A stretch of DNA of 64,000 bases from SAR324 cluster bacterium (GCA_015231825.1 JADGAV010000003.1:179524-243523); one strand, 5' to 3'; positions 1-9,435 are shown, counted from the stretch's first letter. Translations and numbers: made by a program. Notes: generated by a model from the letters alone, not told the origin.

Positions 1-1340
1 GCCACAGTGGTGAGGCTTGAAGCTAAAACAGCTCCCCAGACTTCATGGGTCGCGTTCAATGCAGCATTAAAAAGACTTTCTCCCCGCAATCGATATTGAT
101 CGATATTTTCCAAAACAACAATAGCGCTGTCGACGACCATCCCCACGGCAAATGCCAGGCCTGCCAGACTGATCACATTGATATTGCGATCAAACGCTTC
201 CAGATATACGAAAGTGCCGATGATGCTGATCGGAATCGCCAATACAACGACCAGGGAAGAACGGAAATCTCCCAAAAAAAGCAGCAGCACAAGAAAAGCA
301 AGCCCGCTTCCCAAAAGGAGATTGCTCAGTACCAGTGAAATAGAACTGTTGATGTAGTAACGCGGGTCCGACAGGCGGGCCAGTTCCAGCTGGGCACCGG
401 CCAGTTTCTGACGATTGAGCCGGGCGATTGTTTCAATCACTTTTTCAGTCACCTCAAGGACATTTGCCCCATGTTCCCGGTAGATTGGAATGACCAGGGA
501 ATATTGATTGTTGATCAGCACAGAGGCCGTCGGATCCTTGTATCCGATCCCCACCTGAGCCACATCACGCAAATAAATCGACTGTCCCTGCGTCTTTTTG
601 ATGATCAGATTCCCCAAATCTTCTACATCCCGAAATTTGGTCAAGGTCCGAACCACGTATTCCCGTTTTCCTTCTTTAATCCGCCCTCCGGAGATATCAA
701 GGTTTTCTCGGCGAATGGTGTTGATCAACTGAGGAATACTCAATTGATAGGCGGCCAGTTTTTCTGAATCAAAAAGCACCTGCACTTCCTTTTCATGCCC
801 GCCAAACACCCGGGTACTGGAGACCCCTGATATTTTTTCAAATTCAGGAGCGACCTCATCCTCAGCATATTTCAGATATTGCCCGATGGCGGTTTCATTG
901 CCTTCCAGGGCTTTCAGCTGCATCCAAACCACCGGCGAGGAATTGGATCCGGAAGTCAATATCCGCGGGCGCAGAGAATTTTCAGGATAGTCTGTGACCT
1001 GGTCCAGTTCATTGGAAACGCGCAGCAGGGCTTCATCCAAATCCGTGCCAATGAGATATTCCAAAATTACCCGTCCTCGTCCGGGAGAAGACTCACTTCT
1101 CATTTGCTCCAATCCCGGCAGATTTCGAAGGGCATTTTCCTGTTTGATGACAATTTCCTTCTCCACTTCGTAGGGACTCGCCCCCGGCCAAATGGTCTGC
1201 ACCGTCAATTGTGGGGTTTGCACATCAGGCGTCAACTGGATTGGAATCTGCATCAATGCGGTGATCCCTGCAATCAGGATAAAAGCTGTCAATGCCGCCA
1301 CCAGCGCGGGTTTTTCAAGGAAAAATCGAATGAACGCCAT
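1..1340 (-). CDS. RND-family efflux transporter, N-terminal part (runs off left edge)
   Basis: Inner-membrane resistance-nodulation-division pump subunit, which exports substrates using the proton gradient. Only about 446 N-terminal codons are present. Reading leftward from ATG at 1338-1340, the protein opens MAFIRFFLEKPALVAALTAF, the usual cytoplasmic tip plus first membrane helix. A long periplasmic porter region follows, then further membrane helices close to the edge. The fourth-helix motif VGMVVDSAIVVLEN is visible near 130-170. AcrB-type pumps have two adjacent acidic residues here, whereas this one has Asp-Ser. A purine-rich AGAGAG precedes the start. The upstream gene, 31 bases away, is a membrane-fusion protein, so the two form the normal adaptor-pump operon. 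Family assignment is firm; substrate is unknown. Confidence 0.93.
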   Translation of the reverse strand, partial: MAFIRFFLEKPALVAALTAFILIAGITALMQIPIQLTPDVQTPQLTVQTIWPGASPYEVEKEIVIKQENALRNLPGLEQMRSESSPGRGRVILEYLIGTDLDEALLRVSNELDQVTDYPENSLRPRILTSGSNSSPVVWMQLKALEGNETAIGQYLKYAEDEVAPEFEKISGVSSTRVFGGHEKEVQVLFDSEKLAAYQLSIPQLINTIRRENLDISGGRIKEGKREYVVRTLTKFRDVEDLGNLIIKKTQGQSIYLRDVAQVGIGYKDPTASVLINNQYSLVIPIYREHGANVLEVTEKVIETIARLNRQKLAGAQLELARLSDPRYYINSSISLVLSNLLLGSGLAFLVLLLFLGDFRSSLVVVLAIPISIIGTFVYLEAFDRNINVISLAGLAFAVGMVVDSAIVVLENIDQYRLRGESLFNAALNATHEVWGAVLASSLTTV

Positions 1341-1371
1341 TTGCTCTCTTTTGATGTCTTCTGGAACTGAA

Positions 1372-2466
1372 TTACTTGATAGGAAGATCTTTGTTGATTG
1401 TGACAGGGGTTCCCGGAAAGATCCGTTCGTTGCCGCGGACAATTACCGGTTCTCCCGCCTGCAGACCTTTGGCCTGAATAACAACGAGATCCTTCTGATT
1501 TCCATCCACTTGTACAGGAACAATTTGAGCCATCCCGTCGCGAACCACAACCACATGGGTCCGGCTTCCTTTCCGGACTATCGCATCACGGGGAACAAAC
1601 ATTTTTTCTGCAGGAATTCCAATGGGAATGGATACCTGAACCAGAAGTCCGCTCAGCGGCATTCCCTCCGGATTCGCGACATGGACGATTGCAGTGAAAT
1701 TTCCTGTGGATTCTTCAATGTGATGAATGACTGATGTGATTTGACCCTGCAAAATTTTTGAAGACTCTTTCAATTGAATTTCAACATCGGTCTGAACAGG
1801 GATTTTCCCCAGGAATTTCCCTGGTATTCCCAACTTCAATTCCAGCTTCTCATAGTTGACAATTTGAAAAAGGACCTGAGCAGGGGTGACCCACTTGCCC
1901 AGATCTACAGAGGAGGAAAGAATCTGTCCGCTGAAGGGGGCTTTAATCAAATAGCTAGCTACCAAAGATGCCATTCGATTGATCTCCGCCTTTTTTGATT
2001 CGACATTGACTTCCTGCATTTTAAACTGGGCAACATCTTCATCTAGTTTTTCTTCGGAAGAAACCTTTCTTTTGATCAAAAATCGGGTTCGTTCCATTTT
2101 CTTTTTCGCCAGATCCAATTGGATGAGTGACTGTCTGAGGTCAATTTTTGCAATAGCTAGTCGCCCTTCTTGAGAGGGATTGATCGCTCGGGCCAGCAAT
2201 TCTCCTTCTTCAACAAATTCTCCTTCATGTTTCAAAATTTCTTTGATCCTTCCCGAATCGTCCACTGCAAGAAATGCATTCTTGAAAGGGCGTAGCGTTC
2301 CGGACAAGGTAACCTGCAGATTTTGCATTTCAACTTTTACCGGCATCACAGCCACCGGTGACGGGGGACGGTTTGATGCTTTCTTGGGCTCTTGTGCAAT
2401 CAGAAAAGCAGGGATCAAACCGATCCACATAAGGCTGAAGGAGAGGAATAGTGCAGTTTTTGTCAT
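1372..2466 (-). CDS. RND efflux periplasmic adaptor (membrane fusion protein)
   Basis: Periplasmic adaptor that links an RND pump to an outer-membrane channel. The 364 residues begin with a hydrophobic export signal (about residues 1-24, ending near LIAQ). A biotinyl-lipoyl-like half follows (VDDSGRIKEILKHEGEFVEEG), then a long charged coiled-coil hairpin (about 110-165, rich in Lys and Glu). The second lipoyl half (YLIKAPFSGQI) and a beta-barrel domain come next, and the protein ends in a membrane-proximal domain (VPRDAIVRKGSRTHVVVV). This is the standard domain order of the family at a typical length. It lies 31 bases upstream of the RND pump on the same strand. No outer-membrane TolC-type gene is visible in the window. 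Confidence 0.92.
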   Translation of the reverse strand: MTKTALFLSFSLMWIGLIPAFLIAQEPKKASNRPPSPVAVMPVKVEMQNLQVTLSGTLRPFKNAFLAVDDSGRIKEILKHEGEFVEEGELLARAINPSQEGRLAIAKIDLRQSLIQLDLAKKKMERTRFLIKRKVSSEEKLDEDVAQFKMQEVNVESKKAEINRMASLVASYLIKAPFSGQILSSSVDLGKWVTPAQVLFQIVNYEKLELKLGIPGKFLGKIPVQTDVEIQLKESSKILQGQITSVIHHIEESTGNFTAIVHVANPEGMPLSGLLVQVSIPIGIPAEKMFVPRDAIVRKGSRTHVVVVRDGMAQIVPVQVDGNQKDLVVIQAKGLQAGEPVIVRGNERIFPGTPVTINKDLPIK

Positions 2467-2760
2467 CGATTCTTTCAGGAGAATAATTATGGCAGGGAGT
2501 CAATTGATTGAGCTTGACATCGAATGCTAAATTTTGTGTTGGAGAGTCCAATTTATTCAAAAAAGTTTCAAGAGATTTGATTGCCACGTGTGCTCATTCA
2601 GAATTACAGCAGCAACAATTCATCCGTCGCCAGAGTCCTCGCTTTTCAAAATCAGAGTGTCAAAAAAATCATTGAGGGTGATCCCCAATTGTGTCAATAT
2701 TTTCACAAGATCAGCAAACAATCGAAGTTCATTTGAAGCACCGCATAAAAAGGAGACGCT

Positions 2761-3027
2761 ATGGCCGTTGGCTGGGCCCGCGAAGGGGCCGTCCAGGAAC
2801 AGATCGAAGCAACAATCGAATCCGCCGTGCAGCAGGCAAGGACACAGATGCCTCAAGGCGAAAGTTTGACTCACTGTGAAGAATGTGAAGAGGCCATTCC
2901 GGAAGCACGCCGTAAAGCTGTGGTTGGGGTTCGTTTTTGCGTTCAGTGTCAGTCCGAACTTGAAAAAAGCCACAAGAATATTGAACTCTATAACCGCAAA
3001 GGAAGCAAAGACAGCCAGCTGAAATGA
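2761..3027 (+). CDS. ybiI: DksA/TraR-type zinc-finger protein, YbiI-like
   Basis: Small 88-residue cytoplasmic protein of the DksA/TraR zinc-finger family. Cys39, Cys42, Cys60 and Cys63 form a C-x2-C-x17-C-x2-C finger. The N-terminus (MAVGWAREGAVQEQIEATIE) and the C-terminal tail (NRKGSKDSQLK) match what I remember of Escherichia coli YbiI closely. Full DksA proteins have a long coiled coil that reaches into the RNA polymerase secondary channel; this form lacks it. AAAAAGGAG lies 5 bases upstream of the ATG. It converges with the ABC binding-protein gene, leaving 4 bases between the stop codons. The molecular role of YbiI is not established. Confidence 0.88.
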   Translation: MAVGWAREGAVQEQIEATIESAVQQARTQMPQGESLTHCEECEEAIPEARRKAVVGVRFCVQCQSELEKSHKNIELYNRKGSKDSQLK

Positions 3028-3031
3028 AGAT

Positions 3032-4309
3032 TCACCAGCCAATCCATTCTGCTTTACGCGGAATATCAGCAGTAAATATTTTGTTCATTTTCAAGATTCC
3101 ATTACTTGTCAATTCGCTTACTCCACCTGAACGGGTATCTCCCGAGACCTTTGCCTGATAAATGGGAATCAAAGTCTGACCACGATGATCCGTCGCGGTC
3201 CAGGAACTTGGACCGCAAACGCCCTCTAATCCTTTTGGCACCCAGTTTTGCTTTTGATAAAACCCTTTTTTGATATTCGGACCATTGATTCCCCCATTTT
3301 TGTCGGCCCATTCCATTGCTTCCTTCATGTAATACGGATGACAAACCCCGCGAATGTAATGGACCGGCCGATACAAAGTTCCGGAAGGGTCTGAGATTTT
3401 AGAGATTTCCCGCAGCAGTTTCATTCCCGGGACCCTATCATTCCAGCTGGCAGTGCTCATCACCCAGACAACGCCGTCTGCCCCCCTGCCGGCCTCTTTC
3501 ATCGTGTTTTCATCCATGCCCCAAACATTGATGAGAAACTGAGTTTTGACCTTGAGACGATAGCAAGTACTCAGCAATGCAGCATTGGAACCTCCAGTGT
3601 TGGCAAGAAACGTGTAATCCGCACCGGATTCTTTCAGTGCGAGACACTGCTCCTCGAATTCTCCAGGATGAAGAGAATAAACAATCGGAGGCACGATTTC
3701 AAAATCCAATTCTTCCGCATATTCATATCCGGGAGCCTTCGCTGCATTAGGGTACGGATGATTGTCTCCCATATGAATATATTTCGGATTGCCGGAACGA
3801 GCATGCCGAATCCAGTCCGTTTTAGCCCACTGGATCAGGGCACGAACTCCATCGGAATATGAAGGTCCAACAAAAAAATTATAGGGTGCAGCTTTCAAAG
3901 TATTGGGACCTCTGCCGGTGGGATCCGTCAAACGACCAGAAAAGGAAAGGGAAACAAAGGGGACCTTGTCTTTTGAGACAAATCCCACCAACGCTTCTGT
4001 ATCAGCAGTTCCCCATCCCTGAATTACCGTGACTCCCTCTCGCTTCCATTTTTTGTAGGTTTCAATCGCTTTGGTCGCTTTGTAAGAGTAATCCAAATGG
4101 CTGAGGCGCATCGTTTTTCCATTGATTCCTCCATGAGCATTGATGTATTCCAGTGCATCAATTTTCCCCTGCCCCGCAAATTTTCCAATTCCGGAGGTGG
4201 GACCGGTCATGTCGTAGAGATTGCCTACAAAAATCTCTTCAACTTCTGCAAAACAGATGCTGGTGAAAGTGAAAAACAGTACGGTATAGCATAGTTTCAA
4301 TATCGGCAT
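3032..4309 (-). CDS. ABC transporter substrate-binding protein, branched-chain amino acid (LivK/UrtA) type
   Basis: Periplasmic solute-binding protein of the type I Leu/Ile/Val-binding fold, 425 residues. It has a Sec signal peptide (about residues 1-21, cleavage near CFA-EVE). The mature start IFVGNLYDMTGPTSGIGKFA is the family signature, and YINAHGGINGKTMRL is the usual second block. The C-terminal half contains the conserved RGVCHPYYMKEAMEWA region. AAAGGG lies just upstream of the ATG. No permease or ATPase gene is adjacent on either side, so it either supplies a transporter encoded elsewhere or serves in sensing. Ligand is unknown. Confidence 0.88.
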   Translation of the reverse strand: MPILKLCYTVLFFTFTSICFAEVEEIFVGNLYDMTGPTSGIGKFAGQGKIDALEYINAHGGINGKTMRLSHLDYSYKATKAIETYKKWKREGVTVIQGWGTADTEALVGFVSKDKVPFVSLSFSGRLTDPTGRGPNTLKAAPYNFFVGPSYSDGVRALIQWAKTDWIRHARSGNPKYIHMGDNHPYPNAAKAPGYEYAEELDFEIVPPIVYSLHPGEFEEQCLALKESGADYTFLANTGGSNAALLSTCYRLKVKTQFLINVWGMDENTMKEAGRGADGVVWVMSTASWNDRVPGMKLLREISKISDPSGTLYRPVHYIRGVCHPYYMKEAMEWADKNGGINGPNIKKGFYQKQNWVPKGLEGVCGPSSWTATDHRGQTLIPIYQAKVSGDTRSGGVSELTSNGILKMNKIFTADIPRKAEWIGW

Positions 4310-4839
4310 CGGCCCTTTGGCTGAAATCTATTTGCCTGCCAGCCGTAAGCTGACAATGTTAAGGTCCTGACTCAGTTGGATGAAACATACCACCCAATTT
4401 GCTCATTCAGGACTGTAATGATTCAATACATCTCTTATTAAACCAGAAAGGTTTTCTCAAATCCCCAGCAATGTTTCGGATTCGAGGTTAATAGAATCAT
4501 AAATATTTCTGCAGCGGGAAAGTTTCCATAGAAAATCACATGACATTGTTCAAGAGAATTCCCGTGTCTGCATCAGCTGAATCAACAACATCACGCTGAC
4601 CACATACATTTTTCAACATCTTCCCCGACATAAATTTGTCGAATTTTTGACTATTTCTATCATCGCCGTTCTCTGAAGGTCTGAACCTGATAGAAATTTT
4701 CTCATTTCAATACAAGTAAATAAATTAGAAGTCTTTAAATGTCGAGCAAGTAAGTCATGAAACTGGAAAGATCGATTGACTGAAAAGTGAATTTATTCAA
4801 AAACTGTTTTTACATGTATTCCCTGCTGATGCGCTATTT
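4310..4839. other. 530-base spacer with an inverted repeat, no gene seen
   Basis: Spacer upstream of the leftward binding-protein gene and downstream of the leftward metallopeptidase gene. No reading frame here looks coding. A perfect 9-base inverted repeat, TTTCTATCA at 4654-4662 and TGATAGAAA at 4688-4696, is separated by 25 bases. It could be a regulatory site or a stem-loop, but neither side is followed by a convincing T-run, so I do not call a terminator. The length leaves room for a promoter of the binding-protein gene, which I could not place. Confidence 0.5.
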
Positions 4840-5523
4840 TCAGCGCCGCAATACAGCGACCCAGCGCCAAAGGTTGAGCAGGCTGGCCAGGGAGTTGGCG
4901 ACATAAGTCAAGGAACACGCAGTTAAAATCCGCTGAATTGATTTTTGATCCTGTTCTTCGACATACTGCCCGTCTTTGAGAATCGGCATGGCTTTATCAA
5001 AACTGGCATTGATTTCCACGGGAAGCGTGATCAAGTGGACCAATATCGGCCCGCCTAGAATGCAAATTCCGCTCAACAGTGTCAGCAAGCCGGCACCGGG
5101 TGCTCGACTGAGCAGGGTTAAAACCGGAGTGGCCAAAACAAGCAAGGAACCGACTTTTTCCAGTTTTTGAGAAACCTGCACCAGACCCGTTCGCCACGCC
5201 AGGGGACGGTAGCCAATTTGATCCTGAATGGCATGTCCAACCTCATGAGCGGCAGTGGCCACTGCGGTCAAAGATTTCCCATGCATATTTCCGGGACTCA
5301 GTCGCACCGTTTTAGCCAGGGGATCATAGTGGTCACCCAGGGCAGTTTCCTCGACTTTGATTCCTTCCATGTCAAACTGCTTCAGTAAATGAAATGCGAG
5401 TTCCCCACCGGTGCCGGGAATGTCATCACGATGGGCACTATACCGGGAAAGGACCGCTTTGGCCCAAAAACTCGGAGCATACAGAACAATCAGTATAAAC
5501 AAGATAGGAAGTAAGAAGTGCAT
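4840..5523 (-). CDS. Membrane zinc metallopeptidase, YugP-like
   Basis: Predicted membrane-bound zinc metallopeptidase of the YugP (neutral zinc metallopeptidase) family, 227 residues, which is the normal length. It starts with a membrane helix. The zinc site is His93-Glu94-x-x-His97 in ATAAHEVGHAIQDQ. The preceding family block GDHYDPLAKTVRLSPGN and the downstream acidic segment LPVEINASFDKAM, which probably holds the third ligand, are also present. Two further hydrophobic helices lie between. It starts 11 bases after the scpB stop on the same strand, so the two are probably cotranscribed. Its substrate is unknown. Confidence 0.88.
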   Translation of the reverse strand: MHFLLPILFILIVLYAPSFWAKAVLSRYSAHRDDIPGTGGELAFHLLKQFDMEGIKVEETALGDHYDPLAKTVRLSPGNMHGKSLTAVATAAHEVGHAIQDQIGYRPLAWRTGLVQVSQKLEKVGSLLVLATPVLTLLSRAPGAGLLTLLSGICILGGPILVHLITLPVEINASFDKAMPILKDGQYVEEQDQKSIQRILTACSLTYVANSLASLLNLWRWVAVLRR

Positions 5524-5534
5524 GGTCAGCTAAG

Positions 5535-6164
5535 CTATTCTTCTGGAGGCATATTTGGAAGCTCCGGCTGCTCAACTGCTTGTCCGGGGAACTCCTCCGA
5601 TTCCGGATGGCCTTCTGCAAGGTCCTTCTCCTCTTCAGTCGCCCGAACCATATCCAGCTCGGCGAGACTGGGCAGATTATTGAGATTGCTGAGACCAAAA
5701 ACTTCCAAAAAAAACTTTGTTGTCCCGTACAAAATTGGGCGGCCGGGAACGGGTTCCTTACCGACGATTCGGATCAGGTTTCTTTGAAGAAGCGTTCTGA
5801 GGGTATAGGAGGAATCTACCCCGCGTATGAATTCAACATTCGCTCTTGTGATCGGTTGTTTATAGGCAACAATGGCCAGGGTTTCTATCGTCGGCAGAGA
5901 CAGTTTAATCGGTTTAATCGGTTCCAATTTCTTGATCCAGGGACGAAACCTGGGTTCGGTTCGCATTTGAAAACCGCCTGCGACCTCCCTAATGCGAAAA
6001 ACTCGACCCGACTTTTCATATTGTCTGTTGAGATTTTCAATCAGTTTTTTAAATTCACGGGAATTGCCAGTCCCCATCAACTCAGAGACCTGCCTGAGCG
6101 AAATGGCCTGCGGAGACGAGAACAAAATGGCTTCAATAACCTGTTCCTGTTCTTTTGCTTTCAT
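5535..6164 (-). CDS. scpB: Segregation and condensation protein B
   Basis: ScpB, the winged-helix subunit of the SMC-ScpA-ScpB condensin complex that compacts and segregates chromosomes; cytoplasmic. The 209 residues contain the family blocks VIEAILFSSPQAISLRQVSE, ETLAIVAYKQPITRANVEFI, RGVDSSYTLRTLLQRNLI and GRPILYGTTKFFLEVFGL. An acidic, probably disordered tail follows. The partner gene scpA is usually next door, but none is seen: upstream lies a divergent gene and downstream a metallopeptidase gene 11 bases away. Assignment is secure. Confidence 0.95.
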   Translation of the reverse strand: MKAKEQEQVIEAILFSSPQAISLRQVSELMGTGNSREFKKLIENLNRQYEKSGRVFRIREVAGGFQMRTEPRFRPWIKKLEPIKPIKLSLPTIETLAIVAYKQPITRANVEFIRGVDSSYTLRTLLQRNLIRIVGKEPVPGRPILYGTTKFFLEVFGLSNLNNLPSLAELDMVRATEEEKDLAEGHPESEEFPGQAVEQPELPNMPPEE

Positions 6165-6408
6165 TGAGAACTCATACTTTTAAACCAAGAAACCGATTGC
6201 CGGGGGGTGATGTCACTGGACGACCATGAAACGGAGTTGCTCTAATTGAATTTTTTATATATATTCAGAAAAAACCTGATTCCCAGCCTCGTTTTTGCGA
6301 GTCTTAGTGTATCGCAAGACTCATCTGATTACCATCCTGTTTTTCTTCACATTCCATAATAAACATAAAAAAACAGGAAGTGAATTTCTATTCTTTCACA
6401 GAGAGCAA

Positions 6409-7512
6409 ATGGACACTGTTGACATTACCATAATCGGCGCCGGTGTGATTGGACTGGCAATTGCCCAAAAACTGGCTGGGACTGAAAAAGATTTGCTGAT
6501 CCTGGAGCAGCATCGCTCTTTTGGTACTGAAACCAGCAGTCGTCACAGTGAAGTGATTCATGCAGGAATATATTATCCAAAAGATTCGTTGAAGGCAAAA
6601 TTCTGCGTGGCAGGGAAAATCGCAATGTATGATTACTGCCGCCGAAATCGGATTCCGTTCAAACAGCTTGGAAAACTGATTGTTGCCACAAAATCAGAAG
6701 AAGAACCTATTTTGGAAGAAATCCTGGGCAAAGCCAGGACCAACGGGGTATTTGATCTACAGTGGATGTCCCGGCAGGAGCTCCAACGCCTGGAACCTGA
6801 ACTTCAAGCGACTCAAGCTTTGTTTTCTCCTTCAACAGGCATTATTGACAGCCATTCCTTCATGCGTTCCCTGCTGGCAAATGCCGAAAGCAAAGGGGCC
6901 AATTTAGTCTGCCTCACACCTGTTGAGCGGATAGAACCGGTCAAAGAGGGTTTTGAAGTCCACGTCGGCGGAGAAAATCCGTTTCATTTTCACACGCGGA
7001 TCCTGATCAATGCAGGGGGATTGTATGCGCAAGATATTTCCCGAAAAATCAGTGGTTTAAACCCGCATTCGATTCCACCAATCTATTTTTGCAAGGGAAA
7101 TTATTTTGCAATCAGCGGTAAAAGCCCGTTTTCCCACTTGATCTACCCGGTCCCTGAACCCAATGTTGCCGGGTTAGGGGTCCATTCAACGATAGATTTG
7201 GCAGGGCAAGTTCGCTTTGGCCCGGATGTCCAGTACATCGATACAATAGACTATGACGTTTCATTGAAAAATCTCCCTCAGTTTTACCATTCGATTCGCC
7301 GTTATTTCCCCGGACTTCCGGATGCTTCACTTCGCCCCGATTATTCGGGCATCCGTCCCAAACTCCAGGGACCCGGAGACCCGGTGGCCGATTTTATCAT
7401 TCAAGACGCCAGTATTCATCAATTGCCCGGCCTGATTCAGTTGTATGGCATTGAGTCTCCAGGTTTCACTTCTTCTCTTGCCATTGCCGATCATGTCCAT
7501 ACACTTCTTTAG
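6409..7512 (+). CDS. lhgO: FAD-dependent L-2-hydroxyglutarate oxidase-like protein
   Basis: FAD-dependent oxidoreductase of the DAO/LhgO family, which oxidises L-2-hydroxyglutarate to 2-oxoglutarate and passes electrons to the respiratory chain. I choose ATG 6409 (367 residues) rather than an in-frame start 114 bases upstream, because the dinucleotide-binding motif DITIIGAGVIGLAIAQKLA then begins at residue 4 and GAGAG precedes it. Other family marks are SSRHSEVIHAGIYYPKDSLK (FAD/substrate region) and the C-terminal DYSGIRPKLQGPG block. The end overlaps the next gene by 20 bases. The substrate is inferred from the family; related 2-hydroxyacids are possible. Confidence 0.85.
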   Translation: MDTVDITIIGAGVIGLAIAQKLAGTEKDLLILEQHRSFGTETSSRHSEVIHAGIYYPKDSLKAKFCVAGKIAMYDYCRRNRIPFKQLGKLIVATKSEEEPILEEILGKARTNGVFDLQWMSRQELQRLEPELQATQALFSPSTGIIDSHSFMRSLLANAESKGANLVCLTPVERIEPVKEGFEVHVGGENPFHFHTRILINAGGLYAQDISRKISGLNPHSIPPIYFCKGNYFAISGKSPFSHLIYPVPEPNVAGLGVHSTIDLAGQVRFGPDVQYIDTIDYDVSLKNLPQFYHSIRRYFPGLPDASLRPDYSGIRPKLQGPGDPVADFIIQDASIHQLPGLIQLYGIESPGFTSSLAIADHVHTLL

Positions 7513-9421
7513 GTTTTTGGCAGTTGGGTGCTGCCTGTTCATATTCGGGAGTCCTGTCCGCGTGACAGCAATGGATCCGGCAGCATTAGAAACGCTTTTA
7601 AAGCAAGTTTCCCAAAAACAGCTTTCACAGCATCCGTACTGGCTCCGCCTGCTGCACTATCACAAACCCTGGGAATCTCCAGGTCAATGGTCATTCCGCA
7701 GTGATGTCCAAAACCCCGCTTTTTTCCTCTCTCCGTTGGGGCAAACCGATCCGCATGCCGAGTTGCAGGCAACCTTGCGCGCATTTTTCGAACCAGACAA
7801 CGAGGATCCCAATCTGCACCCCCAATGCCGTTTTGTGGCGAGGTTTCAATGGCTGCGCACACAGCTCGACCTTTTGAAGTCCAAAACACAAAAAGCCTGC
7901 CCGATGTTTGAGCAGTGGGCGAATCTATCTCATGTCAGATCAATCAGCCTTGTCTTTGCATCCGCCTACATGGGAAATCCCGCCTCGATATACGGCCACA
8001 TTTTGTTAAAAATCAATTCAGAAGGGGATGTATTCGCCCATTCCCTGCTCAGCCCAACCTTTAATTTTGGAGCAGCACTCGATGGGGCAGACAATCCCCT
8101 CGTCTACGCTTTTAAAGGCTTATTCGGCGGTTACACGGGACGTTTGTCTGATGAGCGGTTTTATAACTACAACCACATTTATGGCGAATCAGAACTGCGG
8201 GATTTATGGGAATATGAACTCAATCTCGATGAACAGCAGAGGCGGAGAATTATTTATCACGCCTGGGAACTGCTGCAGGCGGTGGACTTCGATTATTATT
8301 TCTTTTTGGACAATTGCGCTTACCGTTTGGCCGGACTCTTGGAAATGGCCTGGGATGAAAAAAGGATCAACCCAGAATTCTCCCTGTGGACCATTCCCAT
8401 CAATGTTTTTTTTCATGTCAATGCAATGGAAAACAACGGGGCCCCGCTCGTCAAATCAGTTCAGCTGCATCCTTCACGGCAGCGTCGACTGCTAAAGAAA
8501 GCAGAGGGGTTAAACAGCTCTCAGAAATTCTGGCTGAGCCAAATTGTCCATCAGTTCGAAAAAATCCATTCGCCTGAATTTAAACAGCTCGCAGGTGACG
8601 AACAAGCAGAAGTCCTGGATGCCCTGATTGACTATAATCAGTATCAGGCGGCCGAAGAACAAACCTTGCTCTCTGCAGAACAAAAATCCCGGTTGCTGTT
8701 GAGACGAAGTCAACTTCCCATTCTCCCGGAAGCACTCAACGAGTTTGCTTCACTGGCTCCGCCAACCGAGGGAACACCCCCCGTCCGTTTCCGGATCGGA
8801 GGGGTTTACAACTCTGAACAGCTCAATGCCCTGGAAGTCGCTGCCTGGACTTCATTTCACGATTCCCTGGGTCGGGAAGACGGCCATTTGCCTCATTCAG
8901 AACTGATCACTCTTGATACCAGAGTCCGTCTGACCGAAGAACAGATTTATCTGCACCAGCTAATATTTTTTAATCTCCGTTCAATAGACATTGCTCCTAT
9001 TGACTCTCCTCTGAGCTCTGCCTGGTCATGGCAGGCAACAGGTACGCTGGAACCCCGTGATTTAAGTTGTGAAAAATGCCCTGTTTTAAACCTGACAGGG
9101 GGGATCGGTAAGGCAGAATCGATTTTCAATTCAGGTTTTTATTCGCTCTTCCTTTCTTCCTTTGTCCGGGCCTCGAATGAATACGAACAGGACTATACGC
9201 TTGGAGTGGCTCCTTCCCTGGGAATCGTGCTGTCTCCGTTGGAAATATGGAAGTTCGAATTCACGTGGACATACCTGGGAGCTTTTCTGGGAGAACGAAT
9301 TTCAGAGCATCAACTCCAATGGAAGCACCGCTTGACGTTGACTGACAATACCGATGCCCGCCTGGAAATCATGCACCATAAGGGTACCGAGGCCGGGCTT
9401 TTTTTTAATTATTACTGGTAG
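7493..9421 (+). CDS. DUF4105 (Lnb N-terminal periplasmic-like) envelope protein
   Basis: Large exported protein of the DUF4105 family (642 residues from ATG 7493). It begins with a signal peptide (FFRFLAVGCCLFIFGSPVRV). The DUF4105 core is marked by SLVFASAYMGNPASIYGHIL and by DYYFFLDNCAYRLAGLLE. The Cys-containing block DFDYYFFLDNCAY is consistent with a papain-like or hydrolase-type fold, but the activity is not established. The C-terminal third is rich in beta-strand-like alternating residues and ends ...LFFNYYW, a terminal aromatic typical of outer-membrane barrels. An earlier in-frame start at 7445 would lengthen the overlap with lhgO, and no strong ribosome site decides between them. 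Confidence 0.8.
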   Translation: MSIHFFRFLAVGCCLFIFGSPVRVTAMDPAALETLLKQVSQKQLSQHPYWLRLLHYHKPWESPGQWSFRSDVQNPAFFLSPLGQTDPHAELQATLRAFFEPDNEDPNLHPQCRFVARFQWLRTQLDLLKSKTQKACPMFEQWANLSHVRSISLVFASAYMGNPASIYGHILLKINSEGDVFAHSLLSPTFNFGAALDGADNPLVYAFKGLFGGYTGRLSDERFYNYNHIYGESELRDLWEYELNLDEQQRRRIIYHAWELLQAVDFDYYFFLDNCAYRLAGLLEMAWDEKRINPEFSLWTIPINVFFHVNAMENNGAPLVKSVQLHPSRQRRLLKKAEGLNSSQKFWLSQIVHQFEKIHSPEFKQLAGDEQAEVLDALIDYNQYQAAEEQTLLSAEQKSRLLLRRSQLPILPEALNEFASLAPPTEGTPPVRFRIGGVYNSEQLNALEVAAWTSFHDSLGREDGHLPHSELITLDTRVRLTEEQIYLHQLIFFNLRSIDIAPIDSPLSSAWSWQATGTLEPRDLSCEKCPVLNLTGGIGKAESIFNSGFYSLFLSSFVRASNEYEQDYTLGVAPSLGIVLSPLEIWKFEFTWTYLGAFLGERISEHQLQWKHRLTLTDNTDARLEIMHHKGTEAGLFFNYYW

Positions 9422-9435
9422 CCCCCGAACTCGTC

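Noticed and set aside
879..1734. Rightward frames of 163 and 180 residues across the RND pump and adaptor genes
   Set aside because: They lie antisense to well-supported RND and membrane-fusion genes and show no recognisable motif or ribosome site.
2620..3042. 140-residue leftward frame opposite ybiI
   Set aside because: It is the antisense of a well-supported zinc-finger gene, and its Phe/Cys-rich composition is typical of a shadow frame.
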